This document shows, in pieces, positions 10,301-19,665 of a stretch of 64,000 nt of DNA. The translations under genes and the position numbers were made by a program. Numbering within the stretch: position 1 is the first letter of the stretch; every line of letters starts with the position of its first letter. The stretch covers positions 2,604,001 to 2,668,000 of the forward strand of contig NZ_LS999521.1 of the NCBI RefSeq assembly GCF_900520355.1. Reading direction: 5' to 3'. Source of the stretch: Acinetobacter calcoaceticus. GTDB lineage: Bacteria > Pseudomonadota > Gammaproteobacteria > Pseudomonadales > Moraxellaceae. The notes under the pieces are model-generated. The model saw only the letters and a program-made list of their open reading frames with translations, was not told where the DNA came from and did no database searches.

Positions 10301-13300
10301 TTAACTGATTCCCAAACGATCCCATAACTTTTGCAGTCGAGTTGGCGAAATAGGCATCTTGGTTTTCATCGGTTGAGAAAATAAAGAAATGCGAAATTCT
10401 TCCAACATCAAATACAATTCTTTGATTTTAGGATCATTTTTAAATTTAAATACCTTGTCCATCCATGGATCGACATCATCAATAGCGGCATGATCTCGCT
10501 GTAGATTATTGGGCAATCGATCTAAACGCAATAGCAGCGCTTTTAAATAACGCGGGTATTCCTGCCAAAGATCGACAGGCTGGCAATAAACAAAATTACC
10601 CAGTGACATTAAATCTAGCTGATCTTCAATATCATCAACGCTACGGCCAAATATGTCTCGATCGAGCACTAATAACTGACGGCGGATTTGCTGCCATTGA
10701 ATATAAATATCACTCAATTGCTCAAGTGCTTGCTGACCATAACTCAAAAATTGTTTTTTGACATGCTCTAACAGTTTATTAAATTCATCAGCATTAATTG
10801 GCAAAGTCGTAATCGCCATTTGCAGGGTTGCATAAACTAGCATCTGCTCAAGTTTAGCTTTATCACCCAGCGGTGAGTATGCCAAAGCAAGCGGTTTTGA
10901 AATCTGCTTTTTCAATTGACGGACCAAATCACCAAGCTGCATGTGAACCAGACGAATAATGCCTTCACGATGCTGTTTAATAGCTTCAGCCTGATCATTA
11001 AAAGTCTGGATGACAATACCAGATTCGTCTTTCGCTTCAAGGTCAGCAAAAGCTTTGGTCGGTACTAAAGCCTGATATTGTTTTACAACAACACCCGTGA
11101 CTTTATGAGAAGCCTCAAAATTAAAGTTTTCAGGAAAGTCTTTAAACTCACCTTTTTGCTGTTTTACTGGACGATGAGTTTCAACGCGACAACGCGCTTT
11201 GAGCTCTGGCAAATCACGGCCTTTCGCAATCAGCTTTCCTTTTTCATCAATGACCTTAATGAAAGGCACCAAATATGGATCAATGCGCTCAAACGAAAAA
11301 TCTTTTTCAGTAATTTGCTCCCCACGTAAGGCAAAAGCTAAATAACTAAAGATATGCTGTCGTAAATGTACAGCATCAATGCCTTGCATGAGTTTACGAG
11401 TTGTATCTGGAATAGGCACTACATTACGGCGTTTATCTTTTGGTAGAGCTTTGAGTAAAGCCTCAATTAAATCTTGGCGCCAACCCGGAATTCCCCATGA
11501 CCAGATATTTTCGTCAACCTGAGGCAGTGCCTGAACAGGAATCTGAACTGTTGCACCATCTTCGTCATGGCTTGGGTCAAAATGATATGTTGTCGCTAAA
11601 CGTAGCTGACCGTTATGTAAATAATCTGGAAATTGTTGAGTAGTTGGTCGGTCATTCAACCAAAGTGAATCATCCTCAACAAATAAATAACGTGGATTAT
11701 TTGCTTCTACCGTCGCCCGCCAGTCTTCAAAACTACGACGGCTTGCAATTTCTTCAGGAATTTTAGAGGCATAAAACTGATAAATTGTTTCTTCATCAAC
11801 CACCAAATCACGGCGACGCAATTTATCTTCAACTCGCTCCACTTCTTCAAGTTTAAGCAGATTATGTTTTAGAAATGGTGGGACTATACCCAAATTACCT
11901 GTAGTTAATGCATCACGTAAGAAAATCTCATGTGCAGCAGGTTGATCAACTTTTTCAAAATTAATCAAACGCTTTGGTTCAATAATTAAACCAAACAAAG
12001 AGATTTGTGCATAGGCGTTTACAATGCCAGCTTTTTTAGACCAATGCGGCTCAAAATAGTGATATTTCAACAGGTCACGTGCAGCAAGCAAAATCCATTC
12101 AGGGTCAATTTTTGCCAAAGTACGTAAATATACCTGAGACGTTTCGACCATCTCAAAAGCCATGACCCAAGAGGTATTGGTTTTGTGCAAAGTACTTGCC
12201 GGAAAAACTTTTGCCTTTTGCTGACGCACAGCCATAAAGGTGTTGCGTTCATCAGTTTTATTGGCAATGAAAGATAATAAACCAGTCAATAATGCGCGAT
12301 GCAAGTTTTCATAGTTTGCAGTTTTTTCATTAAAGCTGAGTTTTAAACCTTCCGCCAATTCAACCAATTGTTGATGTGTCTGTTTCCATTCACGTAAACG
12401 CAACCAACTTAAAAAATTCTGCTTTGCAAACTGACGTCGTTTATTTTCCGACATTCCAGCTTCACCTTTAGGATTTAGAGTATCCCAAAGTTTCAAATAA
12501 AACAGAAAATCTGAATCTGCTTCTTTGAACAATGCATGTTTTTGATCGGCCTGCATTTGTTTGTCTGCTGGACGTTCACGTGGGTCTTGAACAGCCAAAG
12601 CACTGACTACCACTAAAATTTCTTTTAGCACGCCAAAATGAGCACCACCAATAATCATACGTGCTAAACGTGGGTCGATCGGCATACGTGCCATCATTTG
12701 CCCGATTTTAGTCAACTCACTTTTCTTTTCGTTCAGTGCCCCTAACTCAATCAAGAGCTTTCGGCCATCATTTACAAGGCGGAAATCTGGTGGCTCAATA
12801 AAATCAAAGTTTTCTAGTTCACCCAACCCCAAACTTTGCATTTGCAAAATGACGGAAGCCAAGTTTGTCCGTTTAATTTCTGGTTCAGTAAATTCAGGAC
12901 GGCTTAAAAAGTCTTCTTCGCTATATAAACGGATACACACACCAGCAGCAATACGACCACAACGTCCTTTACGCTGGTTTGCAGCCGCTTGGGAAATAGC
13001 TTCGATCGGTAAACGTTGAACCCGTGAACGGTAGTTATAACGGGAAATACGTGCAAAACCACTATCAATCACATAGCGAATATTTGGGACCGTAAGCGCT
13101 GTTTCAGCAACGTTGGTCGCAATAATAATACGACGTCCCTTTCCACTTGGACTGAAAATCTTTTGTTGTTCAGAAACCGCTAAGCGCGCATATAGAGGAA
13201 GAATTTCTGTATGTTTCGGTCCGTACTTTTGCAAGGTTTCTTGTAATTCACGAATTTCTTGTTCGGTGCTTGAGAAAATCAGAATATCGGCATATTCAGG

Positions 13301-14185
13301 ATGACCTTTTGCCTCTGCATCCGCAAAGCACTCTTCAACTGCTTGTACGACTGCACGTGGTAGATTTTCTTCAAAATCATCAAATTCGTCGTCGTCACTT
13401 CCGCCAATATTCATCTCGGAAATTGGACGATAAATTACTTCAACCGGAAAACTACGACCCTCAACTTCGAAAACTGGCGCATCGTTAAAATAGCTGCTAA
13501 AACGATTAACATCTAAAGTTGCCGAAGTCACAATGACTTTTAAGTCTGGGCGTTTTGGTAGTAATTGTTTTAAATAGCCCATAATAAAATCAATATTGAG
13601 CGAGCGTTCATGTGCTTCATCAATAATGATCGTGTCATATTTAGACAAATAACGGTCATTGCCTAATTCTGCCAGCAAAATACCGTCAGTCATTAACCGT
13701 ACAATTGAGTCTTGCGAACCTTGTTCATTAAAACGGATTTTAAAACCAATCGATTCGCCAAGCTTTTCGCCGACTTCTTCAGCAATACGCTGTGACACAC
13801 TACGCGCAGCCAAACGTCGTGGCTGGGTATGACCAATCATGCCTGTTAGGCCACGGCCCGCTAACATAGCAATTTGGGGAAGCTGCGTGGTTTTACCTGA
13901 ACCAGTTTCACCTGCCACAATAATGATCTGATGCTTTTGAATTGCTTCAATTAAACGGTCAGCGTATTGAGAAACAGGTAAATCCTGATTTAGTTTAATT
14001 TTAGGTAAACGTTCAAACCGTTGTCTTACTTTGGCATTAGACTGTTCAAATAATTTCTCAATCTCTGCTGTATTCGCTTTTTTATCTTTACGTAAACGAT
14101 TTAAACGGTAACGATCTCTCGCCATCACCCATTGATCTATATTTAAACCATTCTGCACAGACAAACTTTCCTGAAAATACACCAA
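10301..14185 (-). CDS. hrpA: HrpA, ATP-dependent DEAH-box RNA helicase
   Basis: This very long protein (about 1290 residues, as expected for HrpA) has Walker A GETGSGKTTQ near residue 93, the DEAH box in DEAHERS, TSATLD, and then the helicase C, HA2, OB-fold and HrpA-specific C-terminal regions. The family unwinds RNA and rescues stalled or collided ribosomes. The start is uncertain: the longest frame opens with TTG at 14185 with no clear site. A GTG nine codons later (14156-14158) has AGGAAAG about 7 nt upstream and keeps the conserved MARDRYRL region, so it may be the real start. Confidence 0.93.
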   Translation of the reverse strand: MVYFQESLSVQNGLNIDQWVMARDRYRLNRLRKDKKANTAEIEKLFEQSNAKVRQRFERLPKIKLNQDLPVSQYADRLIEAIQKHQIIIVAGETGSGKTTQLPQIAMLAGRGLTGMIGHTQPRRLAARSVSQRIAEEVGEKLGESIGFKIRFNEQGSQDSIVRLMTDGILLAELGNDRYLSKYDTIIIDEAHERSLNIDFIMGYLKQLLPKRPDLKVIVTSATLDVNRFSSYFNDAPVFEVEGRSFPVEVIYRPISEMNIGGSDDDEFDDFEENLPRAVVQAVEECFADAEAKGHPEYADILIFSSTEQEIRELQETLQKYGPKHTEILPLYARLAVSEQQKIFSPSGKGRRIIIATNVAETALTVPNIRYVIDSGFARISRYNYRSRVQRLPIEAISQAAANQRKGRCGRIAAGVCIRLYSEEDFLSRPEFTEPEIKRTNLASVILQMQSLGLGELENFDFIEPPDFRLVNDGRKLLIELGALNEKKSELTKIGQMMARMPIDPRLARMIIGGAHFGVLKEILVVVSALAVQDPRERPADKQMQADQKHALFKEADSDFLFYLKLWDTLNPKGEAGMSENKRRQFAKQNFLSWLRLREWKQTHQQLVELAEGLKLSFNEKTANYENLHRALLTGLLSFIANKTDERNTFMAVRQQKAKVFPASTLHKTNTSWVMAFEMVETSQVYLRTLAKIDPEWILLAARDLLKYHYFEPHWSKKAGIVNAYAQISLFGLIIEPKRLINFEKVDQPAAHEIFLRDALTTGNLGIVPPFLKHNLLKLEEVERVEDKLRRRDLVVDEETIYQFYASKIPEEIASRRSFEDWRATVEANNPRYLFVEDDSLWLNDRPTTQQFPDYLHNGQLRLATTYHFDPSHDEDGATVQIPVQALPQVDENIWSWGIPGWRQDLIEALLKALPKDKRRNVVPIPDTTRKLMQGIDAVHLRQHIFSYLAFALRGEQITEKDFSFERIDPYLVPFIKVIDEKGKLIAKGRDLPELKARCRVETHRPVKQQKGEFKDFPENFNFEASHKVTGVVVKQYQALVPTKAFADLEAKDESGIVIQTFNDQAEAIKQHREGIIRLVHMQLGDLVRQLKKQISKPLALAYSPLGDKAKLEQMLVYATLQMAITTLPINADEFNKLLEHVKKQFLSYGQQALEQLSDIYIQWQQIRRQLLVLDRDIFGRSVDDIEDQLDLMSLGNFVYCQPVDLWQEYPRYLKALLLRLDRLPNNLQRDHAAIDDVDPWMDKVFKFKNDPKIKELYLMLEEFRISLFSQPMKTKMPISPTRLQKLWDRLGIS

Positions 14186-14509
14186 TCCGCTATTTTACGC
14201 TTTAATGACCTTAAGGTAAAACAGTTGATTTTTTATATATTTTTAATTTTTTACATTTTACCCTTGAATTTTAACTAAGTAGACTTCATGTTGTTAGGCA
14301 AGTTTCTTTTACTATAACTGTCATTTGATTTACATGTTTTTGCAGTCAAATCGAATACAGTGTTTGGGGACTTAAAAATCGTAAATTTATCACTTATTCA
14401 ATTTTCCGATTTTAGTCATGTAAAAATACTATTTCCCCAATAAAGAATTTTTATTTATTCTACATCTCGTAAACAAGTTTAAATATAAACCTCAATCATG
14501 GAGACAATG
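14186..14509. other. Intergenic region hrpA-ahpC with nested inverted repeats
   Basis: This is an AT-rich promoter and leader region. Two nested arm pairs are visible: TTGGGG at 14364-14369 with CCCCAA at 14435-14440, and inside it AAAATCG at 14375-14381 with CGATTTT at 14407-14413. No gene is seen. The promoter of ahpC should lie here; I could not identify a convincing OxyR-type ATAG-N7-CTAT array. Confidence 0.5.
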
Positions 14510-15073
14510 ATGAGCTTGATTAATACTGAAGTTAAACCATTCCAAGCAACTGCTTACCACAACGGCCAATTTGTTGAAGTTAACGAAACTAACCTTAAAG
14601 GTAAGTGGTCTGTTGTATTCTTCTATCCAGCTGACTTTACTTTCGTTTGCCCAACTGAACTTGGTGACTTAGCTGATAACTATGCTGAATTCCAAAAACT
14701 TGGTGTTGAAATTTATGCTGTATCTACTGATACACACTTCACACACAAAGCTTGGCACGACACTTCTGAAGAAATCAAAAAAATCCAATATCCATTAGTT
14801 GGCGACCCAACTTGGACTCTTTCTAAAAACTTTGACGTTCTTATCGAATCTGAAGGTTTAGCTGACCGCGGTACTTTCGTTATCGATCCAGAAGGTAAAA
14901 TCCAAATCGTTGAACTCAACGCTGGCGGTATCGGCCGTGACGCATCTGAACTTCTTCGTAAAGTAAAAGCTGCTCAATACGTTCACTCTCACCCAGGTGA
15001 AGTTTGCCCAGCTAAATGGAAAGAAGGCGAAGCAACTCTTGCTCCATCTATCGACCTAGTTGGTAAAATCTAA
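14510..15073 (+). CDS. ahpC: AhpC, alkyl hydroperoxide reductase peroxiredoxin subunit
   Basis: This typical 2-Cys peroxiredoxin has 187 residues, the standard length. The peroxidatic Cys47 is in FVCPTE and the resolving Cys166 in GEVCPAKW. It reduces H2O2 and organic hydroperoxides in the cytoplasm and is re-reduced by AhpF. I chose the third of three close in-frame ATGs (14498, 14507, 14510) because GGAGA at 14500-14504 is correctly spaced and the product MSLINTEV matches AhpC. Codon use looks highly optimised (many GAA, CGT, ACT), as in abundant proteins. Its partner ahpF is 1.6 kb downstream rather than adjacent. Confidence 0.97.
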   Translation: MSLINTEVKPFQATAYHNGQFVEVNETNLKGKWSVVFFYPADFTFVCPTELGDLADNYAEFQKLGVEIYAVSTDTHFTHKAWHDTSEEIKKIQYPLVGDPTWTLSKNFDVLIESEGLADRGTFVIDPEGKIQIVELNAGGIGRDASELLRKVKAAQYVHSHPGEVCPAKWKEGEATLAPSIDLVGKI

Positions 15074-15089
15074 TCTCTAATTAGATTTT
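15065..15089 (+). other. Hairpin overlapping the ahpC stop
   Basis: AAAATCTAAT at 15065-15074 pairs perfectly with ATTAGATTTT at 15080-15089 and encloses the stop codon. It precedes the real terminator by 9 bases and probably protects the 3' end of the mRNA. Confidence 0.5.
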
Positions 15090-15097
15090 AAAAACCT

Positions 15098-15132
15098 AAA
15101 GAACCATCCTTCATCGGATGGTTCTTTTGTTT
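15098..15132 (+). terminator. Strong terminator of ahpC
   Basis: A 12-bp perfect stem (AAAGAACCATCC with GGATGGTTCTTT, arms 15098-15109 and 15116-15127) has a 6-nt loop and is followed by TGTTTT. Confidence 0.9.
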
Positions 15133-15268
15133 TGAATAAGCACATCACATTTTCTTCTGATACTTTTACAATTCTGCCCTTCCCGATTACATGAACTTTG
15201 AGTAATGTCGAATACAGAACTGATGTTTTTTTGAGCTTAAGTAATATGAAATAAAAGGGGAAAAATTT

Positions 15269-15484
15269 ATGACGAATACAGTGGCAGTCACTTCATGGAA
15301 ATACAATGCAACATCACGTCATTTAAAAATATTTTATAGCGATGGTTCAGGCGACCTTTATCATCCTGTGCCTGTATTTATTTATGACAATTTACTACGC
15401 TCAACTGATAAAACTGCTTTTGTGCATAAATATTTAGAATTTGATTTACATTTTACGCGTCTATCTTTAGTGAACGCTTCTTAG
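15269..15484 (+). CDS. Small KTSC-domain-like protein
   Basis: This 71-residue protein opens MTNTVAVTSWKYNATSRHLK and contains the DGSGDLYHPVPVFIYDNLLR pattern, which resembles the KTSC fold (a short beta-rich domain ending in a Lys-Thr-Ser-Cys-like motif, sometimes fused to tRNA synthetases or RNA-binding proteins). Function is unknown. AAGGGG lies 9-14 nt before the ATG. It has its own terminator and sits between ahpC and a convergent methyltransferase gene. Family assignment is by pattern only. Confidence 0.65.
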   Translation: MTNTVAVTSWKYNATSRHLKIFYSDGSGDLYHPVPVFIYDNLLRSTDKTAFVHKYLEFDLHFTRLSLVNAS

Positions 15485-15491
15485 CAGGAAC

Positions 15492-15524
15492 AAAAAAAGG
15501 CCTGATTTGAACAGACCTTTTTTT
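15492..15524. terminator. Bidirectional terminator
   Basis: AAAAAAAGG-C-CTG pairs with CAG-A-CCTTTTTTT, with one internal mismatch, giving T-runs on both strands. It ends both the KTSC-like gene and the convergent methyltransferase gene. Confidence 0.8.
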
Positions 15525-15551
15525 AAAACATTGATGATGACTTTACTCAAC

Positions 15552-16139
15552 TCATTTTGCGACCACAACACATAAACCAGCGCCAACAGGTAAAATAGTA
15601 CTCATAAAAGTACTATCTTTTTTAATTAAAGAAAGTAAAGGCTTTACTTCAGCAGCATGTGAAATGACATTATCAATAATCAATACACCACCTTTTGGCT
15701 TGATAAGACGTTTTAAGTCGGGCCAATAATTCTCATAAGCATTGCGCTCAGCATCTAATAAAATGAAATCATAAGTTTCTTGAGCTTCTTTTAAATAATC
15801 GGCTGCATCTCCTACCCAAAAACTAACCATTTCACTCAACTCTAATTCAGTAACGTGGCGTTTTGCTTCCGCACTACGAGTTGCATCGATTTCGAGAGTT
15901 ATAACTTGTCCATGAGTAGCCTGAGCTGCTTCTGCGAGCCATAAAGTAGAATAGCCTGTTGAGGTTCCAATTTCTAAAATTGTCTTAGCTTGCTGCATTC
16001 GAATAAGTTGAGAAAGCAGTTGGGCTGATTCGGCCTCAATATTACGATAACGCTGTAAGCGATCTGCCTGTTGGGCGTCATGTCGTTTAAAGGTGTCATA
16101 TAAATCTGCAACTCTTTCTAAGAAAACAGTATTTGTCAT
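15552..16139 (-). CDS. Class I SAM-dependent O-methyltransferase (methyltransferase family 3)
   Basis: This 195-residue protein has a Rossmann-type methyltransferase fold. SAM motif I is LEIGTSTGYSTLWLA near residue 56, followed by an acidic loop VITLEID and the metal-binding region LLDAERNAYENYW typical of catechol-O-methyltransferase-like family 3 enzymes. The substrate is unknown; relatives methylate catechols or caffeoyl-type compounds. The start has AAGGGTGA. It is followed by its own terminator and preceded by a small DUF1653 gene in the same orientation. Confidence 0.85.
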   Translation of the reverse strand: MTNTVFLERVADLYDTFKRHDAQQADRLQRYRNIEAESAQLLSQLIRMQQAKTILEIGTSTGYSTLWLAEAAQATHGQVITLEIDATRSAEAKRHVTELELSEMVSFWVGDAADYLKEAQETYDFILLDAERNAYENYWPDLKRLIKPKGGVLIIDNVISHAAEVKPLLSLIKKDSTFMSTILPVGAGLCVVVAK

Positions 16140-16183
16140 ACATTCACCCTTTAAATTGTTATTTTATATGACAGCCGTTTGGA

Positions 16184-16402
16184 TTAAGTGCTTTGGACTA
16201 ATTTAAACCGCGGTACGATACTTCCATCTACCACTTGAACGGTTTCAGTAAACATATCTAGTGGACGTACCCAAGTTGAATAATCACCATAAAGACACTG
16301 ATAAACGACCAACTCCTCTTCAGTCTCACTATGTTTTGCCACAGAAAAAACTTGATAGAGATTACCTTTATAATGCTGATAAATGCCGCGTTGCAATGCC
16401 AT
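16184..16402 (-). CDS. DUF1653 family protein
   Basis: This 72-residue protein has the DUF1653 hallmarks: [30 protein letters not shown], then [16 protein letters not shown]. The family is a small beta-rich domain found across proteobacteria; its function is unknown. AAGGTAG precedes the ATG. It may be co-transcribed with the methyltransferase gene 44 bp downstream. Confidence 0.88.
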   Translation of the reverse strand: MALQRGIYQHYKGNLYQVFSVAKHSETEEELVVYQCLYGDYSTWVRPLDMFTETVQVVDGSIVPRFKLVQST

Positions 16403-16703
16403 GAAGCTACCTTTTAAAGTTATAATATAAAATCTTTACAGCCTTATAACATATATAAAATTTCACATATTTTCATTAAAAAGCATCTCAAAAATTAGAG
16501 TTAGAATTTAAATTGCTCAAATACTATGATTTATGTAGAAATAACGATTTTTTTCTTATAAAAGCATTCTATAACAGCTATAAATCTCAAAACAACATTC
16601 AAAAAACCGATCAAATCTATAAAAACATACTGTTTTACCTATTTTATGTTTTAACGTACTATGCATCTATTGAAAGAATTTGGATGCATTGGAGTAAAAA
16701 CAG
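16403..16703. other. Intergenic region before ahpF
   Basis: About 300 bp of very AT-rich sequence holds the divergent promoters of the DUF1653 gene and ahpF. Short CTAT/ATAG-like words occur (near 16575-16600 and 16660-16672), but they do not line up as a proper OxyR site. A 65-codon frame here has no ribosome binding site and a biased composition, so I do not call it a gene. Confidence 0.5.
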
Positions 16704-18269
16704 ATGTTAGATCAAAACATTAAAACTCAATTAAAAGCTTATTTAGAACGTTTAGAAAGTCCAATCGAATTAGTTGCTGCTTTGGATGAATCAGATAAAG
16801 CTGCTCAAATTAAAGAGCTGGTTACCGAAATTGCTGAACTTTCTGACAAGGTCACTGCCCGTTTTGATGGCAACAATACACGTCGTCCAAGCTTTGGTGT
16901 GGCTAAAGCAGGCGAACAACCTCGTGTGTTCTTTGCCGGCTTACCAATGGGTCATGAGTTTACGTCTTTGATCTTGGCACTGTTACAGGTGTCTGGCTAT
17001 GCGCCTAAAGTTTCTGATGAAGTGCTGAACCAGATTAAAGGTTTAAACCTGAAAGCCAACTTCGATGTATTTGTATCGCTAAGTTGTCATAACTGTCCGG
17101 ACGTTGTGCAGGCGCTTAACCTGATTGCGATTTATAACCCGAACACCACCGCAACCATGATTGATGGTTCATTCTTCCAAGACGAAGTTGAACAACGCAA
17201 AATCATGGCGGTTCCAATGGTGTTCCAAGACAACGAACACATTGGTCAAGGCCGTATGACCCTTGAAGAAATCGTGGCGAAACTCGACACCAACTCTGCT
17301 GAAAAAAATGCAGCAGCGCTTAATGCCAAAGATGCCTTTGATGTATTGGTGATTGGTGGTGGACCTGCAGGGGCAACAGCTGCCATCTATGCAGCACGTA
17401 AAGGCATCAACACAGGTATTGTGGCTGAACGCTTCGGTGGTCAGGTCATGGATACCATGGACATTGAAAACTTCACGTCTGTGCAAAAGACTCAAGGTCC
17501 TAAGTTTGCTGCCGAAATGGAAGCCCATGTTCGTGAATACGATGTCGATATCATGAACCTGCAACGTGTGAGTAAAATTACAGGTGCAGACCAGACTACA
17601 AATGGCTTGGTTGAAGTTGAACTTGAAAATGGTGCAAAGCTTGAATCGAAAACAGTGATCCTTTCAACAGGTGCACGTTGGAGAGAAATGAACGTACCGG
17701 GTGAGCAAGAATACCGTACCCGTGGTGTAGCGTATTGCCCACACTGTGATGGTCCATTGTTCAAAGGTAAACGTGTTGCGGTGATTGGTGGTGGTAACTC
17801 TGGGGTTGAAGCTGCAATTGACCTTGCGGGAATTGTTGAGCATGTCACTTTGGTTGAATTTGACACTAAACTTCGTGCTGACCAAGTGTTGCAAAACAAA
17901 TTGTATAGCTTGCCAAATACGACTGTGATTATGAATGCATTAAGTACAGAAGTGTTGGGTGATGGTTCACAAGTGACGGGTCTTAAATATAAAGATCGTG
18001 CGACTGATCAAGAGCATGTGGTAGAACTTGCAGGCATCTTTGTTCAGATTGGTTTGTTACCAAACACTGATTTCTTGAAAGACAGTGAGCTTGAATTAAC
18101 CAATCGTGGTGAGATTATTGTCAATGACCGCAACGAAACCAATGTGAAAGGTGTGTTTGCTGCGGGTGACTGTACGACAGTTCCGTACAAGCAAATCATT
18201 ATTGCCACAGGTGAAGGTGCTAAAGCATCACTCTCTGCTTTTGATTACATCATTCGTTCTGGCCAGTAA
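16704..18269 (+). CDS. ahpF: AhpF, alkyl hydroperoxide reductase flavoprotein subunit
   Basis: AhpF is the NADH:AhpC disulfide reductase. It has 521 residues, normal length. The N-terminal double thioredoxin-like domain carries CHNC (in [10 protein letters not shown], near residue 129), followed by the FAD domain ([19 protein letters not shown] near 215), the redox CPHC ([13 protein letters not shown] near 347) and the NADH motif [17 protein letters not shown]. It transfers electrons from NADH through FAD and the two disulfides to AhpC. The start is preceded by GGAG at 16690-16693, about 10 nt upstream. Confidence 0.97.
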   Translation: MLDQNIKTQLKAYLERLESPIELVAALDESDKAAQIKELVTEIAELSDKVTARFDGNNTRRPSFGVAKAGEQPRVFFAGLPMGHEFTSLILALLQVSGYAPKVSDEVLNQIKGLNLKANFDVFVSLSCHNCPDVVQALNLIAIYNPNTTATMIDGSFFQDEVEQRKIMAVPMVFQDNEHIGQGRMTLEEIVAKLDTNSAEKNAAALNAKDAFDVLVIGGGPAGATAAIYAARKGINTGIVAERFGGQVMDTMDIENFTSVQKTQGPKFAAEMEAHVREYDVDIMNLQRVSKITGADQTTNGLVEVELENGAKLESKTVILSTGARWREMNVPGEQEYRTRGVAYCPHCDGPLFKGKRVAVIGGGNSGVEAAIDLAGIVEHVTLVEFDTKLRADQVLQNKLYSLPNTTVIMNALSTEVLGDGSQVTGLKYKDRATDQEHVVELAGIFVQIGLLPNTDFLKDSELELTNRGEIIVNDRNETNVKGVFAAGDCTTVPYKQIIIATGEGAKASLSAFDYIIRSGQ

Positions 18270-18296
18270 AATCATCAAACCATAATTATTTAAATC

Positions 18297-18330
18297 AAGC
18301 CTAGCATTACAAAATGCTAGGCTTTTTTAA
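18297..18330 (+). terminator. Terminator of ahpF
   Basis: AAGCCTAGCAT pairs with ATGCTAGGCTT (11 bp) over a 6-nt loop, followed by TTTT. Confidence 0.92.
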
Positions 18331-18442
18331 TATTAGAGTTACAACTCTTTAACAATTTTCGATCTTTATTAATTAGTTAGTTTATGTTTATATTTTAAAC
18401 ATCCATTTTTTGGATGCCTTAAATTAAAAAAGGAAAAACACA

Positions 18443-18787
18443 ATGAATAAATTACTTGTTGCTTTAGGTCTTGCTGCGACCGTTGCTCTTGTTGGTTGTA
18501 ATAAAGATAAAGCTCCAGAAACAGGTGCGACAACGGGTGAACACTTAGAAAATGCAGCTCAACAAGCAAGTGCAGATATCAAATCTGCTGGTGACAAGGC
18601 TGCAGACGATATTGCAACTGCAACTGATAATGCTACTGATAAAATCGACGCTGCTACAGATCACGCTGCTGATGCAACTGCTAATGCCGCTGCTCAAACT
18701 GAAGCGACTGCACGTAAAGCAACTGCTGATACAGCTCAAGCTGTTGAAAATACCGCTGCTGAAGTAAAAAAAGATGCTCAGCACTAA
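18443..18787 (+). CDS. Alanine-rich small lipoprotein
   Basis: This 114-residue protein has a lipoprotein signal peptide ending in LVGC (lipidated Cys19). The mature part consists almost wholly of Ala, Asp, Thr and Lys in an 11-residue-like pattern (AADDIATATDNATDKIDAATDHAADATANAA is one continuous helical stretch, residues about 53-83), reminiscent of LEA-type or YjfN/entericidin-neighbour amphipathic proteins. It should be a long surface helix tethered to the outer membrane. No catalytic motif is seen. AAAGGAA precedes the ATG. Function is unknown; an envelope stress or desiccation role would be speculation. Confidence 0.75.
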   Translation: MNKLLVALGLAATVALVGCNKDKAPETGATTGEHLENAAQQASADIKSAGDKAADDIATATDNATDKIDAATDHAADATANAAAQTEATARKATADTAQAVENTAAEVKKDAQH

Positions 18788-18798
18788 TCTCCAGAATT

Positions 18799-18831
18799 AA
18801 AAAAGCCCCTGTTCATACAGGGGCTTTTTTT
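18799..18831 (+). terminator. Terminator of the lipoprotein gene
   Basis: AAAAGCCCCTG pairs with CAGGGGCTTTT over a 6-nt loop, with A and T tails on both sides. It may also serve the convergent GST gene. Confidence 0.93.
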
Positions 18832-18846
18832 AGGCTTTAAAATCTT

Positions 18847-19458
18847 TTATGAAATTAAACCTTCATCACGCATCGCAATTTGTACAGATTGACGTTCTGC
18901 TACTTTATTACGCAATGCAATAATATGCTTATAAGGCGTTAAATCGTGCTCAATTGAGTTTGACCAATTTGTTAAAACAAATAGATAAGCATCTGCTGGA
19001 CCGAAATTATCATTTACCAAATAATCGTAATCAGATTCAGATAAATAATTATCGATATATTTTAAAAGGCGATCAATTTCTGCATAAGCTTTGGTTTTTT
19101 CATCAGTTGTTAAAGGCGCCCCAAAGAAGACTGCATAAGCATCATGTAATTCAGAGTTTAAATACCCCAACCACTCCAATACTTTCGCACGACCCATACC
19201 AGATGGCGGAATTAAATCCTGCTTAGGGTCATGCTGAGCAAGAAACGGTAAAATCGCAACGTTTTCAGTTAACATTAAACCCGGGTTAATTTCTAAAGCA
19301 GGTACATATCCTTTTGGGTTAATCTCGTAATAATCTGCGCCTTTTTCTGTTTTATGTGTTTTTAAATTTACCCGTTCTAAGTCAAAATCAACATTAATTT
19401 CATTTAAAATAATATGTGCAGCTAAAGAACATGCGCCTGGCGAATAATATAATTTCAT
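18847..19458 (-). CDS. Glutathione S-transferase, beta class
   Basis: This 203-residue protein has an N-terminal thioredoxin-like domain with Cys10 in SPGACSLAAH, the beta-class catalytic position, and the cis-Pro region GYVPALE. The C-terminal helical domain follows. Such enzymes conjugate glutathione to electrophiles in the cytosol. AAGGA lies before the ATG. A 15-bp palindrome about 47 bp upstream could be its operator. Confidence 0.88.
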   Translation of the reverse strand: MKLYYSPGACSLAAHIILNEINVDFDLERVNLKTHKTEKGADYYEINPKGYVPALEINPGLMLTENVAILPFLAQHDPKQDLIPPSGMGRAKVLEWLGYLNSELHDAYAVFFGAPLTTDEKTKAYAEIDRLLKYIDNYLSESDYDYLVNDNFGPADAYLFVLTNWSNSIEHDLTPYKHIIALRNKVAERQSVQIAMRDEGLIS

Positions 19459-19504
19459 ATCTGATCCTTGTTATCTCATATTAACGTTTTAAATTGCTTC
19501 TAGA

Positions 19505-19519
19505 AAACCTGCAAGGTTT
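19505..19519. promoter_or_regulatory. Palindrome upstream of the GST gene
   Basis: AAACCT-GCA-AGGTTT is a perfect 6-bp dyad around a 3-bp centre, 47 bp upstream of the GST start. It has the size and position of a repressor or activator site; the factor is unknown. Confidence 0.35.
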
Positions 19520-19608
19520 GCACAATTCTTTAATTGTAAAAAAGCGTAAACTTATAAAATACTTACACCATCTAATATTCTTGAAAAAGTCATTCCTTGC
19601 AAGTTGTC

Positions 19609-19657
19609 TTGCGTGACGATTGTTTAAAATATGATAAAACACATTTGCGTCACGCAA
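19609..19657. repeat. Inverted repeat with palindromic TTGCGTCACGCAA
   Basis: TTGCGTGACG at 19609-19618 is complementary to CGTCACGCAA at 19648-19657 with 29 nt between. The right arm is also part of the odd palindrome TTGCGT-C-ACGCAA (19645-19657). It lies just past the stop of the nuclease gene, in the region upstream of the GST gene. It could be an extended terminator stem or a pair of operators. Confidence 0.45.
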
Positions 19658-19665
19658 TTTTTCCG

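Noticed and set aside
14186..14509. OxyR operator before ahpC
   Set aside because: ATAG-N7-CTAT repeats are not present at acceptable similarity.
16513..16710. 65-codon open frame upstream of ahpF
   Set aside because: No ribosome binding site, Tyr/Asn/Lys-rich AT-driven composition, overlaps the ahpF promoter and start.
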